A stretch of DNA of 64,000 bases from Mesodorylaimus sp. YZB2_4 (Eukaryota > Nematoda > Enoplea > Dorylaimida > Dorylaimidae): NCBI GenBank assembly GCA_030248295.1, contig JASANH010000908.1:248001-312000 (forward strand), in the 5' to 3' direction. Below the pieces are notes generated by a model. That model was not told the origin of the DNA. It saw only the letters and a program-made list of their open reading frames with translations, and ran no database searches. The position numbers and the translations under genes were made by a program. Numbering within the stretch: the stretch's first letter is position 1; each line of letters begins with the position of its first letter. This document shows, piece by piece, positions 33,801 to 45,497 of the stretch.

Positions 33801-36800
33801 GGATTGACGGGCACGGATTCGAGGTTGGCCACTAATAAATTAACCGAGGCGCGATATTCGTCCAAATACAACGCTTCCATATCTTTGACTACGAATTTTG
33901 GCATCAATTTACGATCCTGTACAAATGCAAAGCACATTATTTTCTGGGAACTTGCCAATCTGCCATTCTCGTTTTGTGATCGAATGTCAGAACAAGGAGA
34001 AGTACTACTTCATGTCAAATTAAGATTGATAAATTATTGGGTGCTTTATTTTACTCAAAAAGAAAATCAATACAATCTTCTGTTTTGTCATTCCTAAATT
34101 TGGCCCATTCCCCACCCAAAAATGTGCATGCCTCATTTTAAAGGGGTCAAAAAATTGCGTAGTCTTGTCATTGCGAATTGTGCTCACTCATAGCTTTAGT
34201 CTGAACATAAGGCCATACCCGTATGTAAATGATATTTCCGCACAGCCTATACATTTTTCTTGTCCAATTTACTTTCCTAGCCGACATAAAAAAATTCAAT
34301 AAAGACAGCGTCAATTGGGCGGTAGGCGGTGTGGTGGCCTGATTACGGCAGCGCTTGAAGGGCTAGTCACTTGCCAATATACAAGACGTGCCAACTCGGC
34401 CCAAGACGGTTGTATTTCACTCGAAAAACTCGTTATACCAACATGAGCACAAAGGCTGCTACTATAAAAAGTGCTGTGCATAAATCTAAAGAACAAAAGC
34501 CCGATGTATGCTCAGTTTTTATTCCGGCTAGTTTAGACCGATGCTTGTATAACACAATCGAATAACAGACCCCATGGTGACTCGCACTCGAAAAGACCGC
34601 TCGCCTATGCAAAAACGGGTTCTCATTTTGAAAAGCGTAGAAAATACAATTGAGAAAGCTATCTGAAAAACCAGCTGCGAAGCCAATGTTTTTTTTTCAA
34701 GCAAACTAATCAACACCAGGCATAACTAACACCAAAAAGGGGAAAATTGACTTTTTTAACTGGAACTTCATTTGCATCGTTATACTCTGATGGTAGATGA
34801 GACCAGGCAGCTAGAGAGCATGAATTGAGCTAATCTAGTAGCTAACTGGGAAGTCGCAGAGTAAGTGACAAAGGCTGCAAACTGAGCTAATAAACCAGCA
34901 AAAAAGTGTACAATATTTTTTTAAGTGTCTGTTGTATCACCGCGACCTGTGCAATACAAAAGCTGTAATAGCCACGAATCTAATCGTAAGCCCTTTGTCC
35001 CAAGTTGTGTTATCCTAATATTACCCCTGCATGTACGCACTTTTCCTGTACATGCGTTTTTCCCTAGAAAAAATATCGGAAATATTTCTTGTTAGCTTAA
35101 TGCAGAGGACAGAGATAAGGGACTGCATGCATCCCTAAAGGGTCCAGTCTTGCATTAAAGAGCTCGAGAATGTTGCGAAACGTCCAAGTCGTTCAGTTAA
35201 AAGGTTTCTTTAGTCAGTTTTAATGCTGTGTGTCCATCAGCTTACCCTCATCATTTCCTGAACCAATTGCATCCTGCTGTCCAATTCTCGTCTGATGGCG
35301 GCGGCCTGTTCGTCTGGATTATCCAGCTAGAAATAACCGAAAGCAAGGTTTACTGTAGACAAGAATGGAAAGTGACAATATAAAATGGATACGTCGTTTA
35401 GATGGCGATTTTTGCTGTCCATTTTAAGCGAAATAGGCTCATACGTCTTTTGCAACACATGTCAGTCTACTATTCATCGAATGGAAAAATCCCCTAACCA
35501 CTCTCTCCAGAGAAATAATTTAGCACATTCCCGACAAAAGTTCCGTTTCCTCTTTTTTAATGACAAGAGAACACGGGTCTCATTGCAGGCCAGGCCTATT
35601 GGATCACTTGTGCCAGAATGAGCCGTAATGGAAAATGACCATTTACAGGCAAAAAGGTCGGAAGTATTGAAAACATCAAAAATTATCTTACTTGCAATGC
35701 ATTGAAAATGAGTTGATGTTCGAACTTTTTGACGCCAAGAATTTGCTGGAACATATCGTATAACTGTTCTTTACTCAATATCAAATCCGTATTGCCTTGT
35801 TGAGTGCCACGAACTTTGGCGGGCTGTTTGCCAGCGGCTGCACCCCGGGCGCCAGGTCCGGTCGTGGCCTCGTCTTCTCCACGCATAATTGTATCGAATT
35901 TTGTCATCCAAGAATTCAAAACCGTTTCTTTGCTCAATCCATCGATTTCGGGTAACGAGCGAATACGTTTTTCAATATTGCCTTTAAAAACTTCACGAAA
36001 ATCGTGCGATGAGAAACCACCAGCGTGTACGATATTGGCCACACGTTCGGAACGTAAGAATACTTCGTAATAGGATTTGACAGCGTTCGTAAACGCTTCG
36101 TCGGCAGCGATTTGAGTCTCGCCGCGTAGAAAGGCTTGGAAACGCTCCCTGATTCGATTCAGTTCATGTTTTGTGACTTTAGTTTGTCGCCTGGCCATGT
36201 CTGTTGGCTGTTTGGCGTTGAAATGGTACGCGATACAACGTGCCACGAATACGTAAAGTTGTAATCTCTTTTTTCGCTCTTCTTCTTCCTCTTCTGCTTT
36301 TATTCTAGAAATAGCATTTTCTACTTGCATTCTTTCAGAGTCTTAAATTTTGGCGTCCTCCAGGTGTCGCTCATGTAAGGTTACTGTACTGCGGCCTAAG
36401 CCTAATTTTGAACCCTGCCGAGCAGGTGGGTGGTTGCCCAGTTTAGAACAGACTTCCTGTTTGGCCCCTTGCGGCGATACAGGCCGTTGTGTCTGCTTAC
36501 GATCAGCAGGCTAGCTTATTTGAAGCATGCATAGTCACAAGCCGAAAGCACTGTGGCAGCAGCTGCATGGGCGACCTGGTGCTGGCTGCCAACTTCGTCA
36601 GGTTTTCTTGCATGAAATGTGGTCAATCTGGGCATGGAGGTACGTAATTTGTAGCCCACGCGTGCAAGAAAGGCTCACGGAATGGCACGCATGGCTTACC
36701 TTTCCTCCTCCTCTTTGGAAACCCGTGGCGTAACCGTATCCGGTGTTGACACTTCATTGACGCTGACCAGCGACGAAGCGTTGACTGCTCGTTTCTCGGA

Positions 36801-37214
36801 CAAAGTCGATATCGAACGCATAGAAGGTGATGGCGACAAGGACCCCGTCTGACTGGTTGTCCTGTGATGGCCACCCATGGGCGTGGTTGCATGTCCGCTG
36901 GCCGCACCGGTGCTACCCATATGGCCCCCGTCTGGGTGTCCTGGCTGCCGGAAACTGCTGCCTCGATACACACCGGGACCACCGGGAAAGCCATTACCAG
37001 TGGCGTGCAGTCCACCTCCCTTGATCGAGCCGCACATGCTGACACCATCAGATTCGGTGGGACTAATCGATCGGATCGATCGAAAACTGGTCTTGCGATT
37101 GGGTGGAGCATTGGGCACTGGTTGCACCAATATTTCCGACACATCATCACGATCGGTACTAGCGTAATTATAATAATCGTCGTCCTCTTCTTCGCTACTA
37201 CTCGCCCCCAGCAT
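24866..37214 (-). CDS. unc-31: calcium-dependent secretion activator (CAPS/UNC-31)
   Basis: Twenty-three exons join to 1384 codons plus stop: 37214-36700, 36304-35692, 35326-35246, 33916-33750, 32818-32719, 32664-32291, 32214-32039, 31979-31800, 31704-31568, 31459-31272, 30014-29913, 29853-29666, 28733-28627, 27593-27437, 27355-27214, 26975-26820, 26752-26605, 26551-26477, 26423-26340, 26081-26016, 25532-25407, 25349-25245, 25033-24866. The family promotes dense-core vesicle priming and exocytosis in neurons. In order: an acidic/Ser-rich N-terminus ([10 protein letters not shown]), the conserved [15 protein letters not shown] region, a C2 domain (about 490-605), a PH domain (about 618-725, [20 protein letters not shown]) and the MUN-like domain (about 870-1300, [11 protein letters not shown]). 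The C-terminus is divergent. The linker rich in Asn-Leu-Pro repeats that vertebrates carry before the SEDLFWKL region is absent. Exon 21 has two tandem possible acceptors, at 25532 and 25526. Confidence 0.95.
30651..30692 (-). other. candidate 42-nt cassette exon of CAPS
   Basis: Inside the intron between the tenth and eleventh CAPS exons, a 42-base segment follows a strong acceptor (ATTGTTTCAG) and precedes a donor (GTAATC). The flanking exons meet in phase 2, and this segment enters and leaves in phase 2, so inclusion adds exactly 14 residues between the GN and RPDG residues of a conserved segment, mostly Lys, Ala, Gly and Thr, without a stop. Confidence 0.5.
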
Positions 37215-40200
37215 AGTCCGAGATTAAGTGCCAATAATAATCGATCACGCAGCTAAAATTATTTACCAAACCAATAATTGTTAATATGCAAACGAAGGCC
37301 GTTTCCGTAGCGCACTCCTAAAAACGAGGCACGAAAATTGCTTTAGCGACAAAAAATTTCAAATTTTTCTTCCACCGCGCCCTCTTTTCTCATAACTAGG
37401 CTCACAAGTCTTCGATCGGCTTCCGCCCCTCGAGATTCCGCCCAGTGCGCAACAAGTTGGAAAAAGTTGTGGTTCTATATTCTAGAAAGAATATCAATAC
37501 AGTAGGACGACTTGACCCAGGCGAGGTGGTAATAGCAGGGCAGTGTGAACGGGTCGGCATAAATCAGTCTCATTTATGGCAGTCAGGCTTGCTCTTCGAT
37601 CGAATATAGGTTGGAAAGCGGTGGGTGCTCTGCTACAGTCACCTCTTCATTTATGAACTTGCAGATTCCAGTTTTCCGGCTGCAAGAACTTTGTGGTGAG
37701 CATTTGGGCGAGGAAGGCACGCAGCTAAAGGCTAAATGGCTACTCTTGGAAGGGATTAGCAGCAAGAAGACGGATCGGGAGAAGACTACACGCTGGCTAA
37801 GTCAGTCGGTGCACGAGGAGTAGGGCGCTAGGTAGGACAATAAATGGCATCCTAAAAGGTCGGCTCTATTTCTAAGAAACGTTTTAGCCGATGCTGATAT
37901 GACCACGGGCGAGGACTAGTTCTATTGAAGAAGAGTAGGCAATAAGGGTTGAAAAAGAGGTAGCAGATGAAAGTGAGAGTGGGTGAAGGCGACGAGAAGA
38001 AAAGGGAGCTCTGTGGTTCGTGAGAACGACGGCAAGCTGGCATTCGCGCCCACCCTCGCTCGACGACTAATCGCTAAACGCCAAGAACGAGGTTTTTTGC
38101 TCGTCCTCGGAACCATATACGGCTAGGTACGTATGCAAAGACGCATTTATATAGGCTCGCGGATCACGTTTCCCGCGGCGCCACTTTGCTGGTCTGATAT
38201 AGCTGATGCCCTATAAGCCACATGCGCGTCCTCATCGCTCCCTCGTGTGCCTAGCCGACCAGCCTCGATTCAACGTCCTCGCAGCTTTTTTGGACTCGGT
38301 CTCTAAAGTGATCGCCTTCAAAGAGCTCGTGACGTCATGTTAGCTCGGCCAATACTAGTATAAGAGACCGCAATTAGAAGCGCGTCATTTGATCATCTTG
38401 TACAACTCGGGCCAGCCCAGTGCCAAGGTCGACTTTGATACTGGAACACGCATCAAAGTAAACAGACTCGCCAAGAACATAAAAAACAACAAGACATACC
38501 GAGTGCTCTAAAGCGCGTTGCGTGGTGTCATGGACGATGAATCAGTGGTCTTGTTGAACCCAGGACATCTGCCCTTCTATGCAATCTTGCATTCAATGGC
38601 TGACGATGAGCCAATGTGATGAAGCCGTCGGATAAGAGGAAAACCGGAAACAAGTAAAAAGGCTCTACTCTACGTTTATGATTCAGGAAAAGACTGTTTG
38701 CACTCACGCCTCGTGTCTGTGAAAAGCGATTTTATAACTCTGGATGCCATTAGACATTACACCATAATATCGAATTTCCATCTATTTTTTCGTATGGAGC
38801 AGATCAAAGTGCGCAATGGTTTACTTGCATTTATCGAGGATTGAAAGTCCAAGTGACGAGGCCTGTCAATGAGTCTGTGTCTGTTGCCTGACACCGTGAC
38901 AAAGAGAACACCTGAATTGATTTTATTTACAGGCAACTGTCAGATCATTGATTAAAAAGGGCCCTAAATTGATTGCGGCGCAGCCAGGTACGTCCCTCAC
39001 CTTGAATGTCAGAAGGCGAGCGAGTATCCAAGTCACACATTCAATTCGGGTCAGGCAATTTAGTTGATAGCTCGCTTCTCGTTTGATGAGAAAGTCGTAA
39101 TCAGCGTCATGGAAACAGAGTTTATGAAAAGTGCCAGCAAACGGTCGTCATCGTTGCCTCTATTTCAAAGTGCCATATTTCTGTGCCAATAAGGTGCTAG
39201 AATGATTGTGTGAGGTACCTACATGAATCAGGGTGGACGAGGAGACGCCCACCGTTTGTGTCAACTAATCATGGTCTCGGTTCGTGGAAAAGACCGATAT
39301 GCGCCTACCCGAATCACCTGCTCGCCACGATATGGTTACGTAAGGACTGGCTCGGCTGTGTGTTTACCTGAGCCGTGCTCGGTTCCCGGGGTGAAAGGAG
39401 ACATTTCCGCGAGAAAGGAAGGAGACAGAGGCCGTCTTCCGACGAGGTGTGGATGACAATAGGGGCAACATTCGCGAAACAGGACAAAGAGGGACTGGGG
39501 CACAAGTTCGAACTCAGATCCTCTGTTGCTTTCTTTCTCCGCCCCTTCAGGCTTCTATGGACTTGAACTGCTCATACAAACACCACCACTGCCGCCATAG
39601 AGAAAATCGCTCGTGTGAAAACAATCAAGAAAAACGCGCCTCGAATACGAACACCACAAACTCGTCTGAGCTCATGTGTCTACTCGTAGGCGCGTATGTT
39701 GGATGTGCGCGGACGAGCCGATGGCGAAACCGTTGATTGGAGAAAATCAATTTGCGACGACAGACGCCCGAACCAGCCGTACTAGAGTCCGCTGTGACAA
39801 AGAACACTGGCTGACTCGAGTCCGAAGTGTTCGTCCAACCGCGAGAGCAGAAAGCAGTCAGCACTGACAAATCCAACTATTCCTTAAAAGTCGACCAGTC
39901 ATAAACGAATGTGACCCCGAAATCGCCAGCTTCCCAAAAGACACGCAACGTTATCGCGATCCAAACCTAAAATTAGCTGCAGAGCTGCGCCAGCCCAGAC
40001 CGCATAACTAATATCCTTATAGTATGAATATTTTTCCAGCCCTAACCGAAAAATCCCGCCACATACTGTCCTTACTTTTCAGATAATGTATAACATCAAA
40101 TAACACCGACTAAAAATTGCAAATTCGAAGCAGGGTCGGAGCGGTGAGAAGTAGAAAAATTTACGACTTACTTTCATCACCGGTGATGGGTTGGAGGGGC

Positions 40201-42259
40201 AGAAAGGGTCTGTTCACATGCTAACATGCTTTGTAAATTCGAATGAATGACCCTGTTAGGGCGATTGGACTTGATGGAATGAGCGATGAGGCAGAACAAT
40301 AACGAGCGTGGGATGGACAGAGGGCGTTCGATTCTTGAATTCCACGAGCAAATCGATAAGATGGTGCGGAGGTAAAAGGTAGATAAATGATAATAAAATT
40401 ACTCGACCCACTCGACCGCCCTGAAGGCGTTCATTTGAGATAAGATGAGCCAAAGTGCTAAGGCTGTATAAATAAGGTCAAGGAACTATTTGTGTAGACA
40501 TAAAACACATTCCTGGGGCAAACCAGACATACGACCAAAAAAGCACGTTCCAGTAAGCGGATGTCGATTTTTAGCATCATCCAGTAAGCAAACTTGCCAC
40601 TCCCACATTTTCCGGCGGGGGCGACGGCTAATAATGGGATACGATCAGCTATGATGGCAGCGCCAATACCAGGGTCCGTCATACCTTTCAACATCTATTA
40701 GCCCAGTCCCATATCTTATCTGAGCTAGCCGCGGGCCACTTCCTGCACCCGCCCTCTCGCAAGAACGTTTTTGATGGCGGGTCCTGGCCAGAATATGCCG
40801 TCAATGGCACGAGGCTAAAATGGCCGACCGCTAGCGTCATGGTAGCCACAGTCGACTGAAAAGCGAAAGTGATGCGCCTGCACTTTTCTACAATGTTAGC
40901 TAGCTGGCGTCGAAGCAGCCCTTTGCCGATTCCTTCCAACGTGGCACCCGATCTCGCAAAACGACCCTTAGCCTAGCCACTTCTCTTTCACTCCCTATAT
41001 GGAAACACGAGCGATACTACACAGTTCACCCTGTAAAGCACGCACGCAATATATGTCCATATAAGCTAAACGTAATATTTCCAAGATAGCGAGATCAAGC
41101 CGCGGTTAGCGATGACGGGCTGAGGTGCTGGACGCGCTAGGTGCGCCTTCGAATAAACGTGACGACGACGACAACGATGAGGAAACTGGCCGCGTATCGT
41201 TCGATAAAACGACACGGCCTAGTCGGCGCAGCGTTAAGCTGAGCAAACGCTAACATGCAGCCCGACCGAACCTTTATTAGAAGAATGGTCGCCAGCCAGC
41301 TTCCAGGGCCTCGGCGACGAAGCGCAGGATCGATAGGCGTCCAAGGTTTGTACACAGAGTATACGGCCTATCCATATATGGATCGCCAGTAAGCTAGCTG
41401 TCTTCTCGCTCGGTAGGCGAACACTTTTCCCTTGGCCGCCTAGCGGAGGAGACGTCTCTCGCGCACAAAATGTCGACCAATAGATTGAACCAGGTCGCAT
41501 TATCCGAAAAGTATGCCTTGGAGAAAGTTCATAATCATAAATACAAGCGCGTCGAAAAAGCCACTGGAGAATGTGGGTCCCGTTTTTGCAAAGCTCCAGT
41601 TCTCCTTGAACTTGCATAGTGTTTAACATTGAGTTGACCAGAACTGCGGGCAACCGTAAAACAAGAAAATAGAAACGCTCCTAAATGCATTCTCCAGAGG
41701 AAAATGAGAACGGGCATTGCATAAATGAGAAGTCTTTTGGCTAAAAATCAGCTCACTCTACCATGACCTACAATGACTTTGACGCTTTTATCAGAATACA
41801 TCTCGTATGCACGAAGTGATAGTCGGCACAAAGCTAGCTCCATTTATTGACTTTACATATTTATGAACGCGTGACATACCGAGAAAGGCAACGAGCCATG
41901 GCGATCAGCTCGAGAACCGTAAATCAAGTTTGCATGCAGCTTTTGAGAAGGACTCGCACCGCAAAGACTGCAAATTATGTACATACAGCACTGTCTCTTA
42001 TCTTATCAGTGTTGAAAAAGGAAGACTCTGCCAACAGGGATTACCATGCCAGCGCTCTTCAAGCCTGTCATGGTCGCTGCTGTGTAGTGATCTTTTGTTG
42101 TCGCAGAGGCTTTTATGAATTGCAGTACAGTAATTACAGCGAACATTGGTGAATGCGGCCTCATTATTGTGGATACCTTCGCTGCATCACAGACCAGAGA
42201 GCCCCAGAAATGTAAGATTATTAGCGAGCATAAGAGAATTACCCGAAATTAGCGAAGAC
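37215..42259. other. intergenic, no gene supported
   Basis: Five kilobases upstream of CAPS and up to the retrotransposon. ORFs of 60-139 codons overlap in several frames without recognisable domains. This stretch must hold the CAPS promoter, but I find no clear TATA box near 37214. Confidence 0.4.
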
Positions 42260-42263
42260 ACCA
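42260..42263. repeat. target-site duplication, copy 1
   Basis: ACCA directly abuts the outer end of one LTR and recurs at 50518-50521 beyond the other LTR. Four to six bases is normal for Ty3/Gypsy integration. Confidence 0.8.
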
Positions 42264-42497
42264 TGTAGTCGTGTAGGTATCCTACCTTGCCACGGGTCTG
42301 ATCCGGTGTTCGGTCTACGTGAAGACAAGAGACGAAGAGAAGGCGGCTGTTCTTGGCACAGGCAGCAACAGAGAGTGAGTAGGAAAAAAGGCATCCACAT
42401 GAACCAAAGAACGAGACAGGCCCAAACTGGTTAGACGCATAAATGAGACTTATGCTAATGAACAACCGGTTAGGCCATAAACCCCATTATCACTACA
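42264..42497 (-). repeat. 3' LTR
   Basis: 234 bases with TGTAG/CTACA inverted ends; identical to 50284-50517 except two transitions. It is the 3' LTR because the coding frames and the polypurine tract run on the minus strand. Confidence 0.97.
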
Positions 42498-43535
42498 ATG
42501 CCCCCTCCTGTATGTGCACACCCCGTTGTGCACCAAGAAACACTCCAAACATCGAAAAGCAAAAACAAACAAAACCAAAACCGTATGGGGCAAAAAGGAA
42601 AAAAAAGAAAAAGCAACGTTATCAACGACGACGACGACGACTGCTGCGTGGACGGTGATGGCTTCTGGGCTTATGCTGGTCCCTGCGACCGTGGCTGGAT
42701 TGCTGATCATTGCGCGAGGGAGATGGTGAGCGAGGGCGGGAGGAACGAAAACGGTCGTAACGTGGACGCTTGGACTTGGAGACTGAGAGGCGAGGCGATG
42801 AGGAGGTAATTGAGCCGATTCCGGTGACGGTGACCACTGATAACTGGCGGGTGATGGCCTACGCCCACCGGGCGATATACCGATTGCAATTGTGGATGAG
42901 GACGGCGAGGAGCATTCTGAACGAACCTCAACTGGCTCCAGGAGTTGATAAGTGCGATCCCGATCCTCCCGCGGCCCCACCAAGGCGCCACACGAAAAAG
43001 AATCGAACTCCAAACGGCGAAGACGCTGCTTGACCAGACGAGGAATCGCCTCATGCCTTGCTAGACCCCGGAAAGCCAAGAATCGCAAGCATAAGAATTC
43101 GAATCTGTCCCGATTCAGACCTGCCTCCCAAAAGGAACAAGCCGCCCAAACCAAGTAAGAATGCTCAAATTCACGCAGGTTCTTTCGAGACAACCCAGAA
43201 TTATCGAAATCCCGTAGGGTACGGATGGCAGGGGACCTGTAGACGCGATAAGCCCGTTTCAAAAGATCCCTTTCTCGATTAGAAACTGTGGTGCCCTTTA
43301 AAGGTGTCTCCCAGAATTTCGGGAACTGTGCATCCAGATCCTCTGATCCAGGACCCGGCAATGGAGGAAGATCTCGGGCCGAGGGAGGGGTCGCTATAGG
43401 AACCCCTGACGATAGCCGTCCACGATAGTTGTTGGTCGCTTGAGTGAATCGTCCCGACGGTGCGCCTACCAGGCGTGATTGAGGACGACTGACAGACTGG
43501 CGCCAACGACACTGACGCCCGAAACGATGACTCAT
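42450..43535 (-). CDS. third ORF in env position, Arg/Ser-rich tail out of frame
   Basis: A 361-codon frame after pol. Its ATG at 43535 is preceded immediately by a splice-acceptor-like tract (TTTTTGTGTGGTTATAG), and the LTR has a donor-like GCAAGGTAGGA, so expression from a spliced subgenomic RNA is plausible. The N-terminal 210 residues are basic and helical-looking (RDLLKRAYRVYRSPAIRTLR), not like a known env. The next part is Ser/Pro-rich. From about 42800 the neighbouring frame becomes strongly Arg/Ser-rich (RPRSPSPSRNDQQSSHGRRD, ending in five Arg at 42622), while the open frame turns hydrophobic and runs into the LTR. The Arg/Ser frame is probably the genuine C-terminus, which implies a one-base indel or frameshift. 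No signal peptide. Function unknown. Confidence 0.55.
   Translation of the reverse strand: MSHRFGRQCRWRQSVSRPQSRLVGAPSGRFTQATNNYRGRLSSGVPIATPPSARDLPPLPGPGSEDLDAQFPKFWETPLKGTTVSNRERDLLKRAYRVYRSPAIRTLRDFDNSGLSRKNLREFEHSYLVWAACSFWEAGLNRDRFEFLCLRFLAFRGLARHEAIPRLVKQRLRRLEFDSFSCGALVGPREDRDRTYQLLEPVEVRSECSSPSSSTIAIGISPGGRRPSPASYQWSPSPESAQLPPHRLASQSPSPSVHVTTVFVPPALAHHLPRAMISNPATVAGTSISPEAITVHAAVVVVVVDNVAFSFFSFLPHTVLVLFVFAFRCLECFLVHNGVCTYRRGHCSDNGVYGLTGCSLA
42501..42509 (-). promoter_or_regulatory. polypurine tract
   Basis: On the minus strand AGGAGGGGG lies three bases before the 3' LTR, where the plus-strand DNA primer of LTR retroelements is expected. Confidence 0.8.
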
Positions 43536-43670
43536 CTATAACCACACAAAAATAAAGATTAGTGATCATTTCAAACTCTGGAAGGACAACACAAAATTAA
43601 GTAATGCACTCCGGACAGCCGCCGCTAAACCGAAAACACAACACACAAAGTTCTATCAGAGCTGCAAAAA

Positions 43671-45494
43671 TCACTCCGATTCTATAGCTAAATTGCGAGC
43701 TTGCGATTCCGCGAATTGTTCCAGTTCTGCCATAGCCACTAGCAGGTGCTTTTTCTTTGGGAAGAGTCTATCTTTGTTAGCGAAATACTCCACAGTATCT
43801 TTCTGATGCACAAACGCCTGCCTGTCGTGATCTTTGAAGAAACAGACCAAGACCCACGGACCTTTGGATGATGGTTTGGGACATAGCGCTTCCGATTCAG
43901 GCAAGACGCGAGCAGGCCACCAAGGCAGATACTTCATTTTAGCCCATACCAAAGATCCAGGTTGATATGTCACTGACCCAGTGTTATCCGAATGATCCTC
44001 ATCCCCGTCTTCGGCATCGACCCATTGGTCATCTTGCACTGCATCTGCTGAACACGCTGCTATCGATTCCGATTCTGTCGCGGGTGTATGTGTTTTACCA
44101 CCAACTTCGCCTTGGTACAGTTGCAAGTGATTGACATGAACCACTTTGTCTGCTCCAGGTTGCATGATAGGTCGGATACATGCGGTGACTGGTGATGGCA
44201 TAGCGATAATACGATAAGGTCCCAAAAATCGGTCCAGTAGTTTGGTCGATAAACCTCGAGATGCCGCCAAACGGCTGATCATGACCAGAGAGCCAACTCT
44301 GAAGGGAATCTGATGAATCGACTTGTTGTACTGCCGAGCCTGTGCTTGTTGAGCCTTCTTGATTTCCTGAGTGACTACAGTGTACGCTTCCGCTAACTGC
44401 TGCTTCATCTGGACCACGTAATCGATATGCAAAAATTGTTGACTGCTATCCAACCCAAACGCGCGATTGAATGGAAAAGCCATGTCACGTCCATACACGA
44501 GCATTGCAGGCGAGTACCCGGTCGAAGAATGAACACTCGTGCGGAATGCGAACAAGGAATAAACAAGTCCCAATCCTGTTGATGTGCACTCGTATACACG
44601 GCTATGCAATCGATCAAAACTTTGTTGTATCTTTCGACCTGACCATCACACTGCGGATGATAAGCTGTGGTTGACAGTTTGCGAATATTCAGAAACTGAT
44701 AGATGCCTTTCATAAGTTCCGATGTGAACTGTGCATCCAGATCAGTTAAAATTGAGCGCGGACATCCAAAGCGACAGATAATGTCCGGCTCACTGCGGCC
44801 CCACGATGTCCATGCTCACTCGCTCGAATGGTGCTCCAACCGGAATCGAAATCAATGGTGCTTTACCCCACTGATGAGGAGACTTCCTTCTTGCGCAGAT
44901 CAGACACGATTCGCGGTACTGGTAAACATCTTTGCGCATACTTGACCAATACACCCGCTGTTTCAGACGTGTAAAAGTGCGATCTACGTCCATGTGACCA
45001 GCTAAAGGATCATTATGAAAGGCTGTCAAGACTTCTTGTTGCAAACTGACTGGCAATGCGATGACGGAACCCTCCGTGACTCGACCACGAGTGCGATAAA
45101 TAACATGATAACGCAAAACCGATCCAGGTCCATTTTGAAGAAAGTATGATTCCGCTAGCTTTGCCAACTCCTGATCTCCTGCCTCTCCCTCCTTCGTTTC
45201 CAGGAAGGTGATAATACGACCCAGAAAGGGGTCTTCGCGCTGAGCCTCTGTCAAAAGTGTATCGTCGATGAAAGCCAATTCATCCTCCGAAACGTGATTA
45301 TCCGACTTCATCTGATTTTCCTGCACAGTCTCTGCCTCCAAAGCTGCCAACCTGGCGTTGTAACACGCTGAAACTGAAACCAAATTGACTACGGGCACGT
45401 CCGATGTAGATGCAACTGGAAGGCGAGATAGTGCATCCGCATGACAGTGATTTTTACCAGGCTGATAGACGACTTTGAAATCGTACCCTTGCAA
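43671..45494 (-). pseudogene. integrase with C-terminal PWWP domain, broken core
   Basis: The N-terminal zinc-binding region is intact (HMDVDRTFTRLKQRVYW, then CLICARR). The core is damaged: only about 20 residues separate the first and second catalytic acidic positions where 55-60 are usual, so roughly 110 bases are missing near 44790. The middle segment (44405-44760) reads in another frame and the original frame resumes near 44570. The third catalytic residue region is present (HPQCDGQVER). A GPY/F-type module follows (LLDRFLGPYRI). Then a linker of about 60 acidic residues leads to a PWWP domain: GSLVWAKMKYLPWWPARVL at about 43957-43902, VCFFKDHDRQAFV and a helical end to the stop at 43671. 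PWWP domains bind methylated H3K36 nucleosomes in host proteins. Confidence 0.85.
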
Positions 45495-45497
45495 GCG

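Noticed and set aside
36305-36331. Alternative acceptor at 36332 adding nine residues to the second CAPS exon
   Set aside because: Both are in frame, but TTTCTAG at 36305 is a much better acceptor and gives a better fit to the family.
42268-42465. Short ORFs in the two LTRs
   Set aside because: They are the same sequence in both LTRs with no coding character.
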